A DNA stretch of 64,000 bases from Thermococcus barossii (GTDB lineage Archaea; Methanobacteriota_B; Thermococci; Thermococcales; Thermococcaceae), in NCBI RefSeq assembly GCF_002214465.1, contig NZ_CP015101.1, forward strand, positions 1,743,013-1,807,012. The letters are read 5' to 3'. Position 1 is the stretch's first letter, and each line of letters begins with the position of its first letter. Shown piece after piece: positions 9,040-16,674 of this stretch. The notes below the pieces were generated by a model, which was given only the letters and a program-made list of their open reading frames with translations, did not search any database and was not told the DNA's origin. The position numbers and the translations under genes were made by a program.

Positions 9040-11718
9040 TCACTCAATTGTGACCACCGCGAACTCCGAGAAGGTGTCCGCGTCTCCCCATTCATCGCCC
9101 GGCGCGTTGTCCTTAACGGCCTCCTGGAGGGGCAGTACGTCCACAGCTGAATCACCGCTGCCCTGTCCAGTCACGTAGGCCACGATTTTCAGGTTCTTAG
9201 GCTCGCCCCCGATGACCACCCACGGAATCGCTATCTCCAGGGTCTGAAGTCCGTTTTCGGCGCCACCGGTGTAATTGTAGAATCCCACCCACTTGAGGTC
9301 CTCGTACTTCCATGCCGTCCCGTTCCACAGCACGAGCTGGGCGCTGGTTATGTTGCTGGTTCCGAGGTCTCCAAAGAACTCCCCGTTCCAGAAGAAGTAG
9401 AGCTGGGCGTCAACTCCCTCTGTAAAGCCCACCTTTCTGCCCCATGCATCGGTTCCGGTCGTGTACCCGCCGTCCTTGTAGTCAAGGGCTATGCCGTAGG
9501 CGACCCTCCATGAGGCCTTGTTCTCAGTTGTGAGGGCTATGTAGAGGAACTGGTCGTCGTAGTCAACGTAGAGTGCCTTGAGATTCGCCCCGTCCTGACC
9601 GAAGCCAGTCTCATCGATGGCCACCGGCTGGACGTCCCAGTCGTCGAGGTTTCCATCTATTGTCTTCGTGAGGTTCTTGGCGAGTTCCTCAAGATATTTC
9701 TCACGCTCGTACTCTCCTTCTTGGGCTTTTCTGAGCATCTCTTCCATCTCTCTGATAATCTTCTTGAGTCCAGTGTAGGCACGGTATATCTTTATTGCCC
9801 CCATGAATGCATAGTTAGGCTGGGTGATCATGTCCTTGCCTTCGTTGTAGAGCTTTACCAGGTCAAGAACTTCGCCCTGAAGCTCGTCGAGTCTTTCCTT
9901 CGCATCCTCCGGAAGAGGCATGTTCCTGAGTTGCTGGTCGAGCTCCTTGTACTTGGGATAGTCCTTCTCAAAGTGCCTGGTTCCGTAGAACATGTTGTGC
10001 ATGACGAATGTGTTCTGGAGCTTTGGTAGCCGTCCAACATCAAGGGTGATGGTATCAACGTTGTTGTCCTCGTTGAACTCCTCGATTGTGTTCTCAGGAT
10101 CAACTACTGCTTTGAAAACGTGGGTTCCCCACATGCCCGGGTACTCGTAGATGTACCAGAAACTGGCGTTGCCCCCTGCGGAGAGGTTCACAATCCACGA
10201 TGCCAGCAGTCTGTCGTTGTCATAGAGGGCAACGGTTACGTTCTTTGCCTCGACGGTTCCGAGGTTCCGGACGTCGATGGTTAAGTTGGCCGGCTTCCTC
10301 GGCTCAACATCCAGTACGTTGGATGTCAGTTTGACCGTAAGCTCGGGCTTTGGAATGGGTATTTCTATCACTGCAAATTTTGAAAGCTGGTCCTGATCAA
10401 CCCAGTCATTTCCGTCAACCTCTGGGTCATCAGGGACGGTATCTACCGCGGAGCTTCCATCTCCCCCGGCAACCCATGCCATTATAGCCAATTTAGAAGT
10501 GGCTCCCCCTATAGCGTTCCACGGGATCCTGATCTCCAAGGTCTGCAGGCCGTTGTCCCCTCCTGTATACGCGTAGCTAAAGCTTGCGAAGTTATATTCC
10601 CAGTTCTCCCAGTATTCTCCGCCCATGTCCCCCTTGTACCTGTTGAAGTTTGCGGAGGTTATGCTCCTGTCCCCTCCACTCCACCAGAAGTACAGCTCAT
10701 AATCAACAGCGTATCCATTACCAAAACCGATCTTTCTTCCCCAGGAATCCAAGTCTCCGGTGTAGCCGTTTCCGGTTCCTGGGTCAACGTCTATTCCTAT
10801 CCCATATGCAACATTCCAGCTTGCGGTATTGTTTGTGGTGAGTGCTATGTAGAGATACTGGTCGTCGTAGGACACGTAAAGTTTGTCCAGATCGGCGCCG
10901 TCGGGGCCATCTAAGCTGCTGACACCGACAACTTCATAGCTCTCCCAGTCGTCGAGGTTTCCGTCTATGGCCTTGGGGGCTATCGCCACTTCGGCGAGCT
11001 CTGTGAAGTAATCGGTGTCGCCCCACTCGTCTCCTCCATACCAGTTGGCATAGGGGGCGTCAAGGCTTTCCATTGCGCTGTCCCAGGGCAGGGCACTGAC
11101 CGCGGAAGAGTCACCCCCACCCGCTATCCATGCGACTATCGCTATCTTATCCCTCTTCCCGCCCAGTGCACTCCAGGGTATCTTTATTTCCATCAGCTGA
11201 AGCCCGGTGCTGGAGTCGCCAGTATAGACGAAATCTCCTCCAACGTCCTTGACACCCTTGTAGTCCCATCCTCCTCCGGTCCAAGTTATGAAGTTGTCCG
11301 ATGTTATCTTTCCATCACCGCCAGACCACCAGAAGTACAGCTCATAATCAGCGGCGTATCCACCTCCGAAGCTTATCCTCCTTCCCCAGGCATCGCTGGT
11401 GCCGGTGTAGCCGTTCCCGGTTCCTGGGTCAACGTCTATTCCTATCCCATAGGCAACATCCCAGCTCTGGGAGTTCCTTGTAGTCATGGCGACGTAGAGG
11501 TACTCGTCATCCCATGCTATGTAAAGATCGCGGAGATTGGCTCCTGCAAGGCCGTTATTCTCTGCCGTGGCGATGTGATCCAGAGTACCCCACTCGGCAA
11601 TGCTCCCGTCGAGGATTTTTTCCCCGTACATTGCACTGGCGAGCTTCCCAAAGGGCACTAAACTAAGCAGAAGAACGGTTATCAACACAAAGGCTGCCGT
11701 TTTTTTCACATCAAACAC
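9040..11718 (-). CDS. secreted protein with three CBM9/DOMON-like sugar-binding repeats and a CARDB domain
   Basis: An 892-residue exported protein. Residues 1-29 form a signal peptide (FVLITVLLLSLVPFGKLASA). Three homologous repeats of about 200 residues follow, near 35-245, 252-455 and 668-892, each containing LDxLYxxxDDxYLYIAxTT, SWxVAYGIxxD, a tract resembling AWGRKIGF, and LQTLEIRIPW. These resemble the CBM9-like C-terminal modules of Thermococcales amylopullulanases. Between repeats 2 and 3 lie a CARDB/Ig domain (about 455-560) and a charged helical segment (about 570-665). No glycosidase catalytic motif is visible, so it may capture alpha-glucan at the surface. It is divergent from 4-alpha-glucanotransferase and appears to share its sugar control through a TGM-like site. 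Confidence 0.8.
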   Translation of the reverse strand: MFDVKKTAAFVLITVLLLSLVPFGKLASAMYGEKILDGSIAEWGTLDHIATAENNGLAGANLRDLYIAWDDEYLYVAMTTRNSQSWDVAYGIGIDVDPGTGNGYTGTSDAWGRRISFGGGYAADYELYFWWSGGDGKITSDNFITWTGGGWDYKGVKDVGGDFVYTGDSSTGLQLMEIKIPWSALGGKRDKIAIVAWIAGGGDSSAVSALPWDSAMESLDAPYANWYGGDEWGDTDYFTELAEVAIAPKAIDGNLDDWESYEVVGVSSLDGPDGADLDKLYVSYDDQYLYIALTTNNTASWNVAYGIGIDVDPGTGNGYTGDLDSWGRKIGFGNGYAVDYELYFWWSGGDRSITSANFNRYKGDMGGEYWENWEYNFASFSYAYTGGDNGLQTLEIRIPWNAIGGATSKLAIMAWVAGGDGSSAVDTVPDDPEVDGNDWVDQDQLSKFAVIEIPIPKPELTVKLTSNVLDVEPRKPANLTIDVRNLGTVEAKNVTVALYDNDRLLASWIVNLSAGGNASFWYIYEYPGMWGTHVFKAVVDPENTIEEFNEDNNVDTITLDVGRLPKLQNTFVMHNMFYGTRHFEKDYPKYKELDQQLRNMPLPEDAKERLDELQGEVLDLVKLYNEGKDMITQPNYAFMGAIKIYRAYTGLKKIIREMEEMLRKAQEGEYEREKYLEELAKNLTKTIDGNLDDWDVQPVAIDETGFGQDGANLKALYVDYDDQFLYIALTTENKASWRVAYGIALDYKDGGYTTGTDAWGRKVGFTEGVDAQLYFFWNGEFFGDLGTSNITSAQLVLWNGTAWKYEDLKWVGFYNYTGGAENGLQTLEIAIPWVVIGGEPKNLKIVAYVTGQGSGDSAVDVLPLQEAVKDNAPGDEWGDADTFSEFAVVTIE

Positions 11719-11752
11719 CTCCGGTGATGTTCAATCCCCAAGGGTGTTCTGT

Positions 11753-11769
11753 AATCACCGGTAGTGAAT
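11753..11769 (-). promoter_or_regulatory. imperfect TGM operator for the secreted CBM9-like gene
   Basis: AATCACcggtaGTGAAT matches the Thermococcales Glycolytic Motif (TATCAC-N5-GTGATA) at 10 of 12 defined bases. On the minus strand it lies downstream of the TATA box, around the expected start of transcription, the position where TrmBL1/Tgr represses sugar-uptake and glycolytic genes when sugar is absent. Confidence 0.6.
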
Positions 11770-11782
11770 ACTTGGAGAAAAA

Positions 11783-11793
11783 GGTTTATATGC
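11783..11793. promoter_or_regulatory. shared bidirectional TATA element
   Basis: The AT-rich core GGTTTATATGC reads TTTATAT on the plus strand and ATATAAA on the minus strand, so it can serve both the glucanotransferase gene and the divergent secreted-protein gene. It sits between the two TGM-type sites at nearly equal distance from each. Confidence 0.6.
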
Positions 11794-11804
11794 TTTTCTT
11801 TCCA

Positions 11805-11821
11805 TATCACTGCTAGTGATA
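11805..11821 (+). promoter_or_regulatory. perfect TGM operator (TrmBL1/Tgr site)
   Basis: TATCACtgctaGTGATA is an exact TATCAC-N5-GTGATA, the Thermococcales Glycolytic Motif. It lies just downstream of the TATA box and immediately before the glucanotransferase start. In this position the regulator represses; maltodextrin releases it. Known from T. kodakarensis/P. furiosus; the site itself is read from the sequence. Confidence 0.88.
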
Positions 11822-11836
11822 ACAGGGGTGGTTGCC

Positions 11837-13795
11837 ATGGTGAACTTCATATTCGGGATCCATAACCATCAGCCTCTCGGTAACTTCGGTTGGGTTCTGG
11901 AGAGCGCTTACGAGCGCTCCTACAGGCCGTTCATGGAGATACTTGAGGAGTACCCGAACATGAAGGTCGCAGTTCATATAAGCGGTCCTCTCCTTGAATG
12001 GCTTAATGAAAACAGGCCCGAGTACATTGATCTTCTCAAATCCCTTGTGAGGAAAGGGCAGCTTGAGATCGTTGTCGCCGGCTTTTACGAACCTGTTCTG
12101 GCGGCGATTCCAAAGGAGGATAGGATAGAGCAGATTAAGCTCCTCAAGGACTTCGCGAAAAAACTCGGCTACGATGCCAAGGGGGTCTGGCTGACCGAGC
12201 GTGTGTGGCAGCCGGAGCTGGTAAAAAGCCTCCGGCAGGCGGGAATAGAGTACGTCATCGTTGACGATTACCACTTCATGAGCGCCGGGCTGAGCAAGGA
12301 GGAACTCTTCTGGCCGTACTACACGGAGGACGGCGGGGAGGTTATAGCAGTCTTTCCGATAGACGAGAAGTTGCGTTACCTAATACCGTTCCGTCCGGTG
12401 GAGAAAACGATAGAATACCTCCACTCTCTCGATGACGGCGACGAGAGCAAGGTTGCCGTTTTCCACGACGACGGTGAGAAGTTTGGCATCTGGCCGGGAA
12501 CCCACGAGTGGGTCTACGAAAGGGGTTGGCTCAGAGAGTTCTTCGAGGAAATCTCCAGCGATGATAGGATAAACCTCACCCTCTATTCGGAATACCTTTC
12601 CAGGTTCAAGCCAAGGGGCATAGTGTACCTCCCAATAGCTTCGTACTTCGAGATGAGCGAGTGGTCCCTGCCGGCACCGCAGGCGAAGCTCTTCGTTGAG
12701 TTCGTTGAAAAGCTTAAGGAGCAGGGTCAGTTTGAGCGCTACCGCGTCTTCGTCCGCGGTGGCATCTGGAAGAACTTCTTCTTCAAATACCCCGAGAGCA
12801 ACTACATGCACAAGCGCATGCTGATGGTAAGCAGGCTGGTGAGGAACAATCCCAAGGCGAGGCGCTTCCTCCTTAGGGCCCAGTGTAACGACGCCTACTG
12901 GCATGGAGTCTTTGGCGGCGTGTACCTTCCCCACCTCCGCTCGGCAGTATGGGAGAACCTCATCCGGGCGAACAGCCACGTGGAGGTCGGGACTTTCGTC
13001 AGGGACATAGACTTCGACGGACGGGACGAGGTTTTTATGGAGAACGGGAGCTTCTACGCCGTATTCAAACCGGGCTATGGCGGGGCGCTCTTTGAGCTCA
13101 GCTCGAAGAGAAGGGCGGTCAATTACAACAACGTTCTCGCGAGGCGCTGGGAGCACTACCACGAGGTTCCGGGGGCGGCTACCCCCGAGGAAGGCGGCGA
13201 CGAGGGTGTCGCCAGCATACACGAGGTTGGCAGGAGAATTCCCGACGAAATAAAGCGGGAGATGGCATACGATGACCACCTCAGGGCCATCCTCCAGGAC
13301 CATTTCCTCGACACCGGGACTTCACTCGATGACTACAGGCTTGCGAGGTACCCTGAACTTGGCGATTTCCTGACGGGGGCCTACGATTACAGCACCTTCG
13401 AGGGGGGGATTACCCTCTGGCGCGACGGAGCGGTTGCCGGAAAACCCGCGCGCGTTGAGAAGTCCTTCCGCCTAACAGGAGATGGTTTCATCGTGGACTA
13501 CACCGTGAGGAGTGAAACCAAAGCCCTCTTCGGCGTTGAGCTTAACCTGGCCGTCCACAGCGTCATGGAAAACCCGGAAGAGTTCGAGGCTGAGAAGTTC
13601 GAGCTCAACGACCCCTACGGCATCGGGAGGATTGCGATAGAGCTGGACAAAAAAGCGAAGGTCTGGAAGTACCCCATAAAAACCCTCAGCCAGAGCGAGA
13701 GCGGCTGGGACTTCATTCAGCAGGGCGTTAGCTACACGCTGCTGTTTCCAGTGGACGGTGAGCTGAGGTTCAGGCTTCGCTTCAGGGAGCTCTGA
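11837..13795 (+). CDS. 4-alpha-glucanotransferase, GH57 family
   Basis: A 652-residue GH57 enzyme. The N terminus NFIFGIHNHQPLGNF is the first GH57 conserved region. GVWLTERVWQPELV near residue 112-125 holds the nucleophile Glu, and EYVIVDDYHF and AVFHDDGEKFGIWP (residues about 140 and 205-220) hold the conserved Asp residues. The C-terminal half is the beta-sandwich seen in the Thermococcus litoralis enzyme, whose length of about 659 residues is matched. It disproportionates maltooligosaccharides in the cytosol during maltodextrin use. ATG 11837 is chosen because it follows GGGGTGGTT; a GTG at 11816 would fall inside the TGM operator. Confidence 0.93.
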   Translation: MVNFIFGIHNHQPLGNFGWVLESAYERSYRPFMEILEEYPNMKVAVHISGPLLEWLNENRPEYIDLLKSLVRKGQLEIVVAGFYEPVLAAIPKEDRIEQIKLLKDFAKKLGYDAKGVWLTERVWQPELVKSLRQAGIEYVIVDDYHFMSAGLSKEELFWPYYTEDGGEVIAVFPIDEKLRYLIPFRPVEKTIEYLHSLDDGDESKVAVFHDDGEKFGIWPGTHEWVYERGWLREFFEEISSDDRINLTLYSEYLSRFKPRGIVYLPIASYFEMSEWSLPAPQAKLFVEFVEKLKEQGQFERYRVFVRGGIWKNFFFKYPESNYMHKRMLMVSRLVRNNPKARRFLLRAQCNDAYWHGVFGGVYLPHLRSAVWENLIRANSHVEVGTFVRDIDFDGRDEVFMENGSFYAVFKPGYGGALFELSSKRRAVNYNNVLARRWEHYHEVPGAATPEEGGDEGVASIHEVGRRIPDEIKREMAYDDHLRAILQDHFLDTGTSLDDYRLARYPELGDFLTGAYDYSTFEGGITLWRDGAVAGKPARVEKSFRLTGDGFIVDYTVRSETKALFGVELNLAVHSVMENPEEFEAEKFELNDPYGIGRIAIELDKKAKVWKYPIKTLSQSESGWDFIQQGVSYTLLFPVDGELRFRLRFREL

Positions 13796-13867
13796 GTTTT
13801 CCACTTTCAAATTTTCCCCGATTCCAAAATTCTTTTAAACTATTTTTACGAACCAAAGTAGGGGATT

Positions 13868-14356
13868 GTGGTGATCGAGGACGCCTCGAGAAACGCTGTT
13901 ATTGGCCAAGTGGTCCTCATACTCTCTGGCCTGCTCGGTGGCTTCCTAGGCTTTTTGATCTCTCTATTCGGACTTGGTGCCTACGCTCTGGGAATGAGCG
14001 GCTTTGCAGATGTCTTCGGCGATTCGAGGATATTCAGGTTCGTGGTCTTTTCAATAATATTCGCCCTGGCTGGGGGCGCCGTGATTCTGGGGGGCTTTCC
14101 ACGGTTTGGCCTGCTTCTCTTGGCCATTGGTTCGGTCTTCGACGTTCTCGCCAACTACTACCTCTACGAAGCCTCGGGGGTTCCTGCAATAATCTGGGGA
14201 TACGGTCTTATGCTCCTCGGTATCCCTCTGCTGCTGATCTACATTGGTATCCTCTTCATAGTCATCGGCAGGGTGATGGTCATCTACGGCTACCACGCGA
14301 TACCTGAAGTTTACAGGATAAGGAAAAAAGCCAGAAACCACGTGGGCCTCAGCTAG
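13868..14356 (+). CDS. small multi-TM membrane protein, DUF996-like
   Basis: A 162-residue protein with four to five hydrophobic helices (about residues 12-35, 55-78, 82-98, 103-120 and 122-145) and a short basic tail RIRKKARN. The layout resembles the archaeal DUF996 family, which has no assigned function. It starts at GTG after a GGGGATT ribosome-like site; TTCTTTTAAAC at 13830-13840 is a plausible TATA box. The 3' end overlaps the minus-strand C/D sRNA gene. Confidence 0.6.
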   Translation: MVIEDASRNAVIGQVVLILSGLLGGFLGFLISLFGLGAYALGMSGFADVFGDSRIFRFVVFSIIFALAGGAVILGGFPRFGLLLLAIGSVFDVLANYYLYEASGVPAIIWGYGLMLLGIPLLLIYIGILFIVIGRVMVIYGYHAIPEVYRIRKKARNHVGLS

Positions 14357-14405
14357 GGAGGCCATCATCACCCCTCAGGGCCCGAAAGGCTCACCTCATC
14401 GGCCC
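14344..14405 (-). ncRNA. C/D box guide sRNA, minus strand, just downstream of ttuA
   Basis: Read on the minus strand: terminal stem GGGCC (14405-14401) pairing with GGCCC (14348-14344), D' CTGA (14378-14375), 3-nt spacer, perfect C' GTGATGA (14371-14365), 12-nt guide, D CTGA (14352-14349) directly against the stem. The C box region reads GATGAGGTGA and is not a clean RTGATGA, the one weak point. A 12-nt guide lies between it and D'. It begins 6 nt after the ttuA stop, so it may be processed from the ttuA transcript. Targets not identified. Confidence 0.6.
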
Positions 14406-14410
14406 TATCT

Positions 14411-15334
14411 TCAATCTTTTCTAATTCTAAAGTCTACCGGCTTCTCCAGCCTCCAGAACCTGCAGAAGGAGCAAACCTCTCCGCTCGATGGCATGCCGCA
14501 GACCTTACACTCCCTCAGCTCGGTCTTTTCCAGCTCGGCCTCAAAGAGATGCTTTTTCCTCAGGTAGCCCTTGACGAAGTTGATTTTCGTCCCCGGCCTC
14601 TTTTCCTCCATCTCGTTCAGGATTTCCTTGTACTCTATGGTCGTAGCTCCTACGGCGTGCGGGCACTCCTCAATGTGGTACTCTATGCCGTTGGCGAGGG
14701 CATAAGCCACCACTTCCCTCTCGGTCAGCTCGTAGAGGGGCTTCACCTTCTTCACGAGCTTGCCGTTGAATTCACTCGGCGTCACCGGCCCCTGTTTCGC
14801 TAAATACTGCGTGTTCCAGTTCATCAGGTTGGCGAAGATGAAGCTCGCCTCGTCGTCGAGATTGTGACCGGTAGCGACGGCGTCAAAGCCGTTGTCGTAG
14901 ACGAACTTGTTGAAGATGTAGCGTTTGGTCAGGCCACAGTAGGAGCACGTCGGTCTGCGCGTTCTCACCTCGCCGATGCCCTTCCCAAGGAGCTCTTTAA
15001 CCCGGACGATGTGGAGAGGAACCCCGAGCTTTTCGCACTGTCTCTTTGCGTACTCCTCGCTCTTCTCCGAGTAATCTCCTATGCCGAGGTTGATGTGAAG
15101 GCACTCGATATCGTAGCCGAGCTTCTTGAGGACGTAAGCGGTAACGGCAGAATCCTTCCCGCCGCTGACGACTACCAGGATTCTCTCGTCGGGGCTTATG
15201 AGCTTGTAGCGTTCTATCGTTCGCTTTACCTTCCTCTCGAAGTACTCCGTGAAGTGCTCAGGGCACAGGTACATTCTCGGGTAATGGAGCTTGATAAACG
15301 CGTTTCTCTCGCAGAACTTGCAGCGCATCGGCAT
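14411..15334 (-). CDS. ttuA: tRNA-5-methyluridine(54) 2-sulfurtransferase TtuA
   Basis: A 307-residue member of the TtcA/TtuA family. An N-terminal zinc finger (CKFC...CPEH) is followed by the PP-loop ATP motif VVSGGKDSAV near residues 55-64. RRPTCSYCGLTKRY near 130 and ECPHAVGA near 220 supply the cysteines that hold the [4Fe-4S] cluster, and a second zinc finger CKVC...CSFC closes the protein. TtuA adds sulfur to T54 in the T-loop of tRNA, giving s2T, which stabilises tRNA at high temperature. ATG 15334 is preferred over GTG 15343 because it follows GGTGA at proper spacing. A TATA-like TTAATATAAC lies at 15376-15367. Confidence 0.9.
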   Translation of the reverse strand: MPMRCKFCERNAFIKLHYPRMYLCPEHFTEYFERKVKRTIERYKLISPDERILVVVSGGKDSAVTAYVLKKLGYDIECLHINLGIGDYSEKSEEYAKRQCEKLGVPLHIVRVKELLGKGIGEVRTRRPTCSYCGLTKRYIFNKFVYDNGFDAVATGHNLDDEASFIFANLMNWNTQYLAKQGPVTPSEFNGKLVKKVKPLYELTEREVVAYALANGIEYHIEECPHAVGATTIEYKEILNEMEEKRPGTKINFVKGYLRKKHLFEAELEKTELRECKVCGMPSSGEVCSFCRFWRLEKPVDFRIRKD

Positions 15335-15392
15335 CTTGCTCACCGGGATTAAAACGGGGAAGTTGGTTATATTAATTTAATGCCAATCCAGC

Positions 15393-16003
15393 TTACACCG
15401 GTTCCAGACTCGCTCCTTCATCTTCTCCCGGTGATTTTGCTATCACCGTTCTTCCGTCGTTATCAATCCGCATGACACGTATAAATGCCTCCTCCAGGAG
15501 CGCCACGTATCTCCTATCCGCGAGGTCGGTGTTTACAAAGTAGAAGGTTCTTCTCTTGGGATTTCCGATGAAGGCCACTCCTAAGTTGGTGAGGCTTATG
15601 ATGAAGCGGGGATTGTTGTTTTGGAGCGGAATGAGCCTCTCCGGGTTCATGACCACGCTGACGGTTCCAGGGTTGTTCAAATAATACCTGGCGGCCCAGT
15701 TGGAGAAGCGGCTTAGGAAAATGCCAGGGTCCTTGTGCGGGTCAATCTCAAAGATAACCTCACCCCATTCGGAGACCCCACCTGCCTTTATTCTCTTCAC
15801 ATGGGTGGGCACCATAAGGCCCGCGAGGCGGAGCCACCTGATTACCGGCATGCTTGAGTCCAGTATGTCGATCAGGAGAAGCCTTTCCCAGCCGTACGCG
15901 TTGCCTATTTCGTAGAACAGCTTGGATACGGGGAAAGCGATGTGTGTTCTATCAGCACGTTTTCTCCATCTTTAATCCTTTTCAGGTACTCAGAGAACCG
16001 CAT
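15393..16003 (-). pseudogene. DUF257 family gene interrupted by a single-base frameshift
   Basis: Reading begins at ATG 16003, after GGGAGGGG, and gives MRFSEYLKRIKDGENVLIEH and a short tail up to a stop at 15907-15905. In the next frame the protein continues as VSKLFYEIGNAYGWERLLLID and runs to 15393. The two frames meet at a run of four G (15930-15933; C on the coding strand); one more C would restore ...HTSLSPVSKLFYE.... The joined product of about 200 residues matches the neighbouring DUF257 protein in length and start. DUF257 is a Thermococcales family of unknown function related to RecA-like folds. Either a true pseudogene or a base-calling error. Confidence 0.8.
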
Positions 16004-16598
16004 ATCCCACCCCTCCCGGAGACTTCAGGAGCTTGGCCGTCTTGCCTGCTATCTTAATCACGTAGTCCGAATCCTGCTCAAGGCCTTTTCTAAGGTACTC
16101 CGATGCTATGTCCACGTTAAGGAAGAGGAAACTTACCCTCTCCTCAACTGGGAGGTAAAGCCTTGTTATCTTCTCGAAGTACCTTTCGAGCTTTGGGGGA
16201 TCTGACATGAAAGTAAATGAGAACCTCTCCATGCCCAATACAATGGTGTGGTTCCGGCTTTCCAGGGGAACCTCCCTGGCGAACCTGGAGTAGACGGCCA
16301 GGTGGTGGTCGAAGTCTTCTATAACGTCCACGGTTCCGATTACGCTTCCAACTTTAACGGTTCCCTTCTCCTTTATCACCGGAACGTTCTCTACTGGAAG
16401 TTCGATGCCCTGGAACCGCAGGTTCTGAATGAAGACGTGGAGGGCATCCCCTATGTCCACTATCAGCGGAACTATCCCCATGTTCATCCATTCGGTGAAT
16501 ATCTCCGCCATGGCCCTCTCCGGATGATCCGTCGAGGAGTACTCAACGAGCACTATGCCCTCCTTTATCCTTGGGAGCTGTTTCAATAGGCTCGTCAT
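15990..16598 (-). CDS. DUF257 family protein
   Basis: A 202-residue protein: KEGIVLVEYSSTDHPERAMAE near the N terminus, PLIVDIGDALHVFI near 42-55, NHTIVLGMERFSF near 135 and a terminal SDYVIKIAGKTAKL strand. This is the DUF257 pattern found in multiple copies in Thermococcales; a degenerate KaiC/RecA-like fold has been suggested, and no Walker A motif is visible. It overlaps the 5' end of the frameshifted DUF257 paralogue by 14 bp, so the two form an operon. TATA-like TATATTTAG near 16644-16636 precedes it. Confidence 0.8.
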   Translation of the reverse strand: MTSLLKQLPRIKEGIVLVEYSSTDHPERAMAEIFTEWMNMGIVPLIVDIGDALHVFIQNLRFQGIELPVENVPVIKEKGTVKVGSVIGTVDVIEDFDHHLAVYSRFAREVPLESRNHTIVLGMERFSFTFMSDPPKLERYFEKITRLYLPVEERVSFLFLNVDIASEYLRKGLEQDSDYVIKIAGKTAKLLKSPGGVGYAVL

Positions 16599-16674
16599 GG
16601 TATCATCCCACGTTTAGCATATTGAACTTCGACTAAATATACTTTTGCCAAGAAAAGGGAAGAGTTTGAAGTTT

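Noticed and set aside
11816-11836. GTG start for the glucanotransferase inside the TGM operator
   Set aside because: The GTG is part of the palindromic operator and precedes the ribosome site; ATG 11837 matches the family start.
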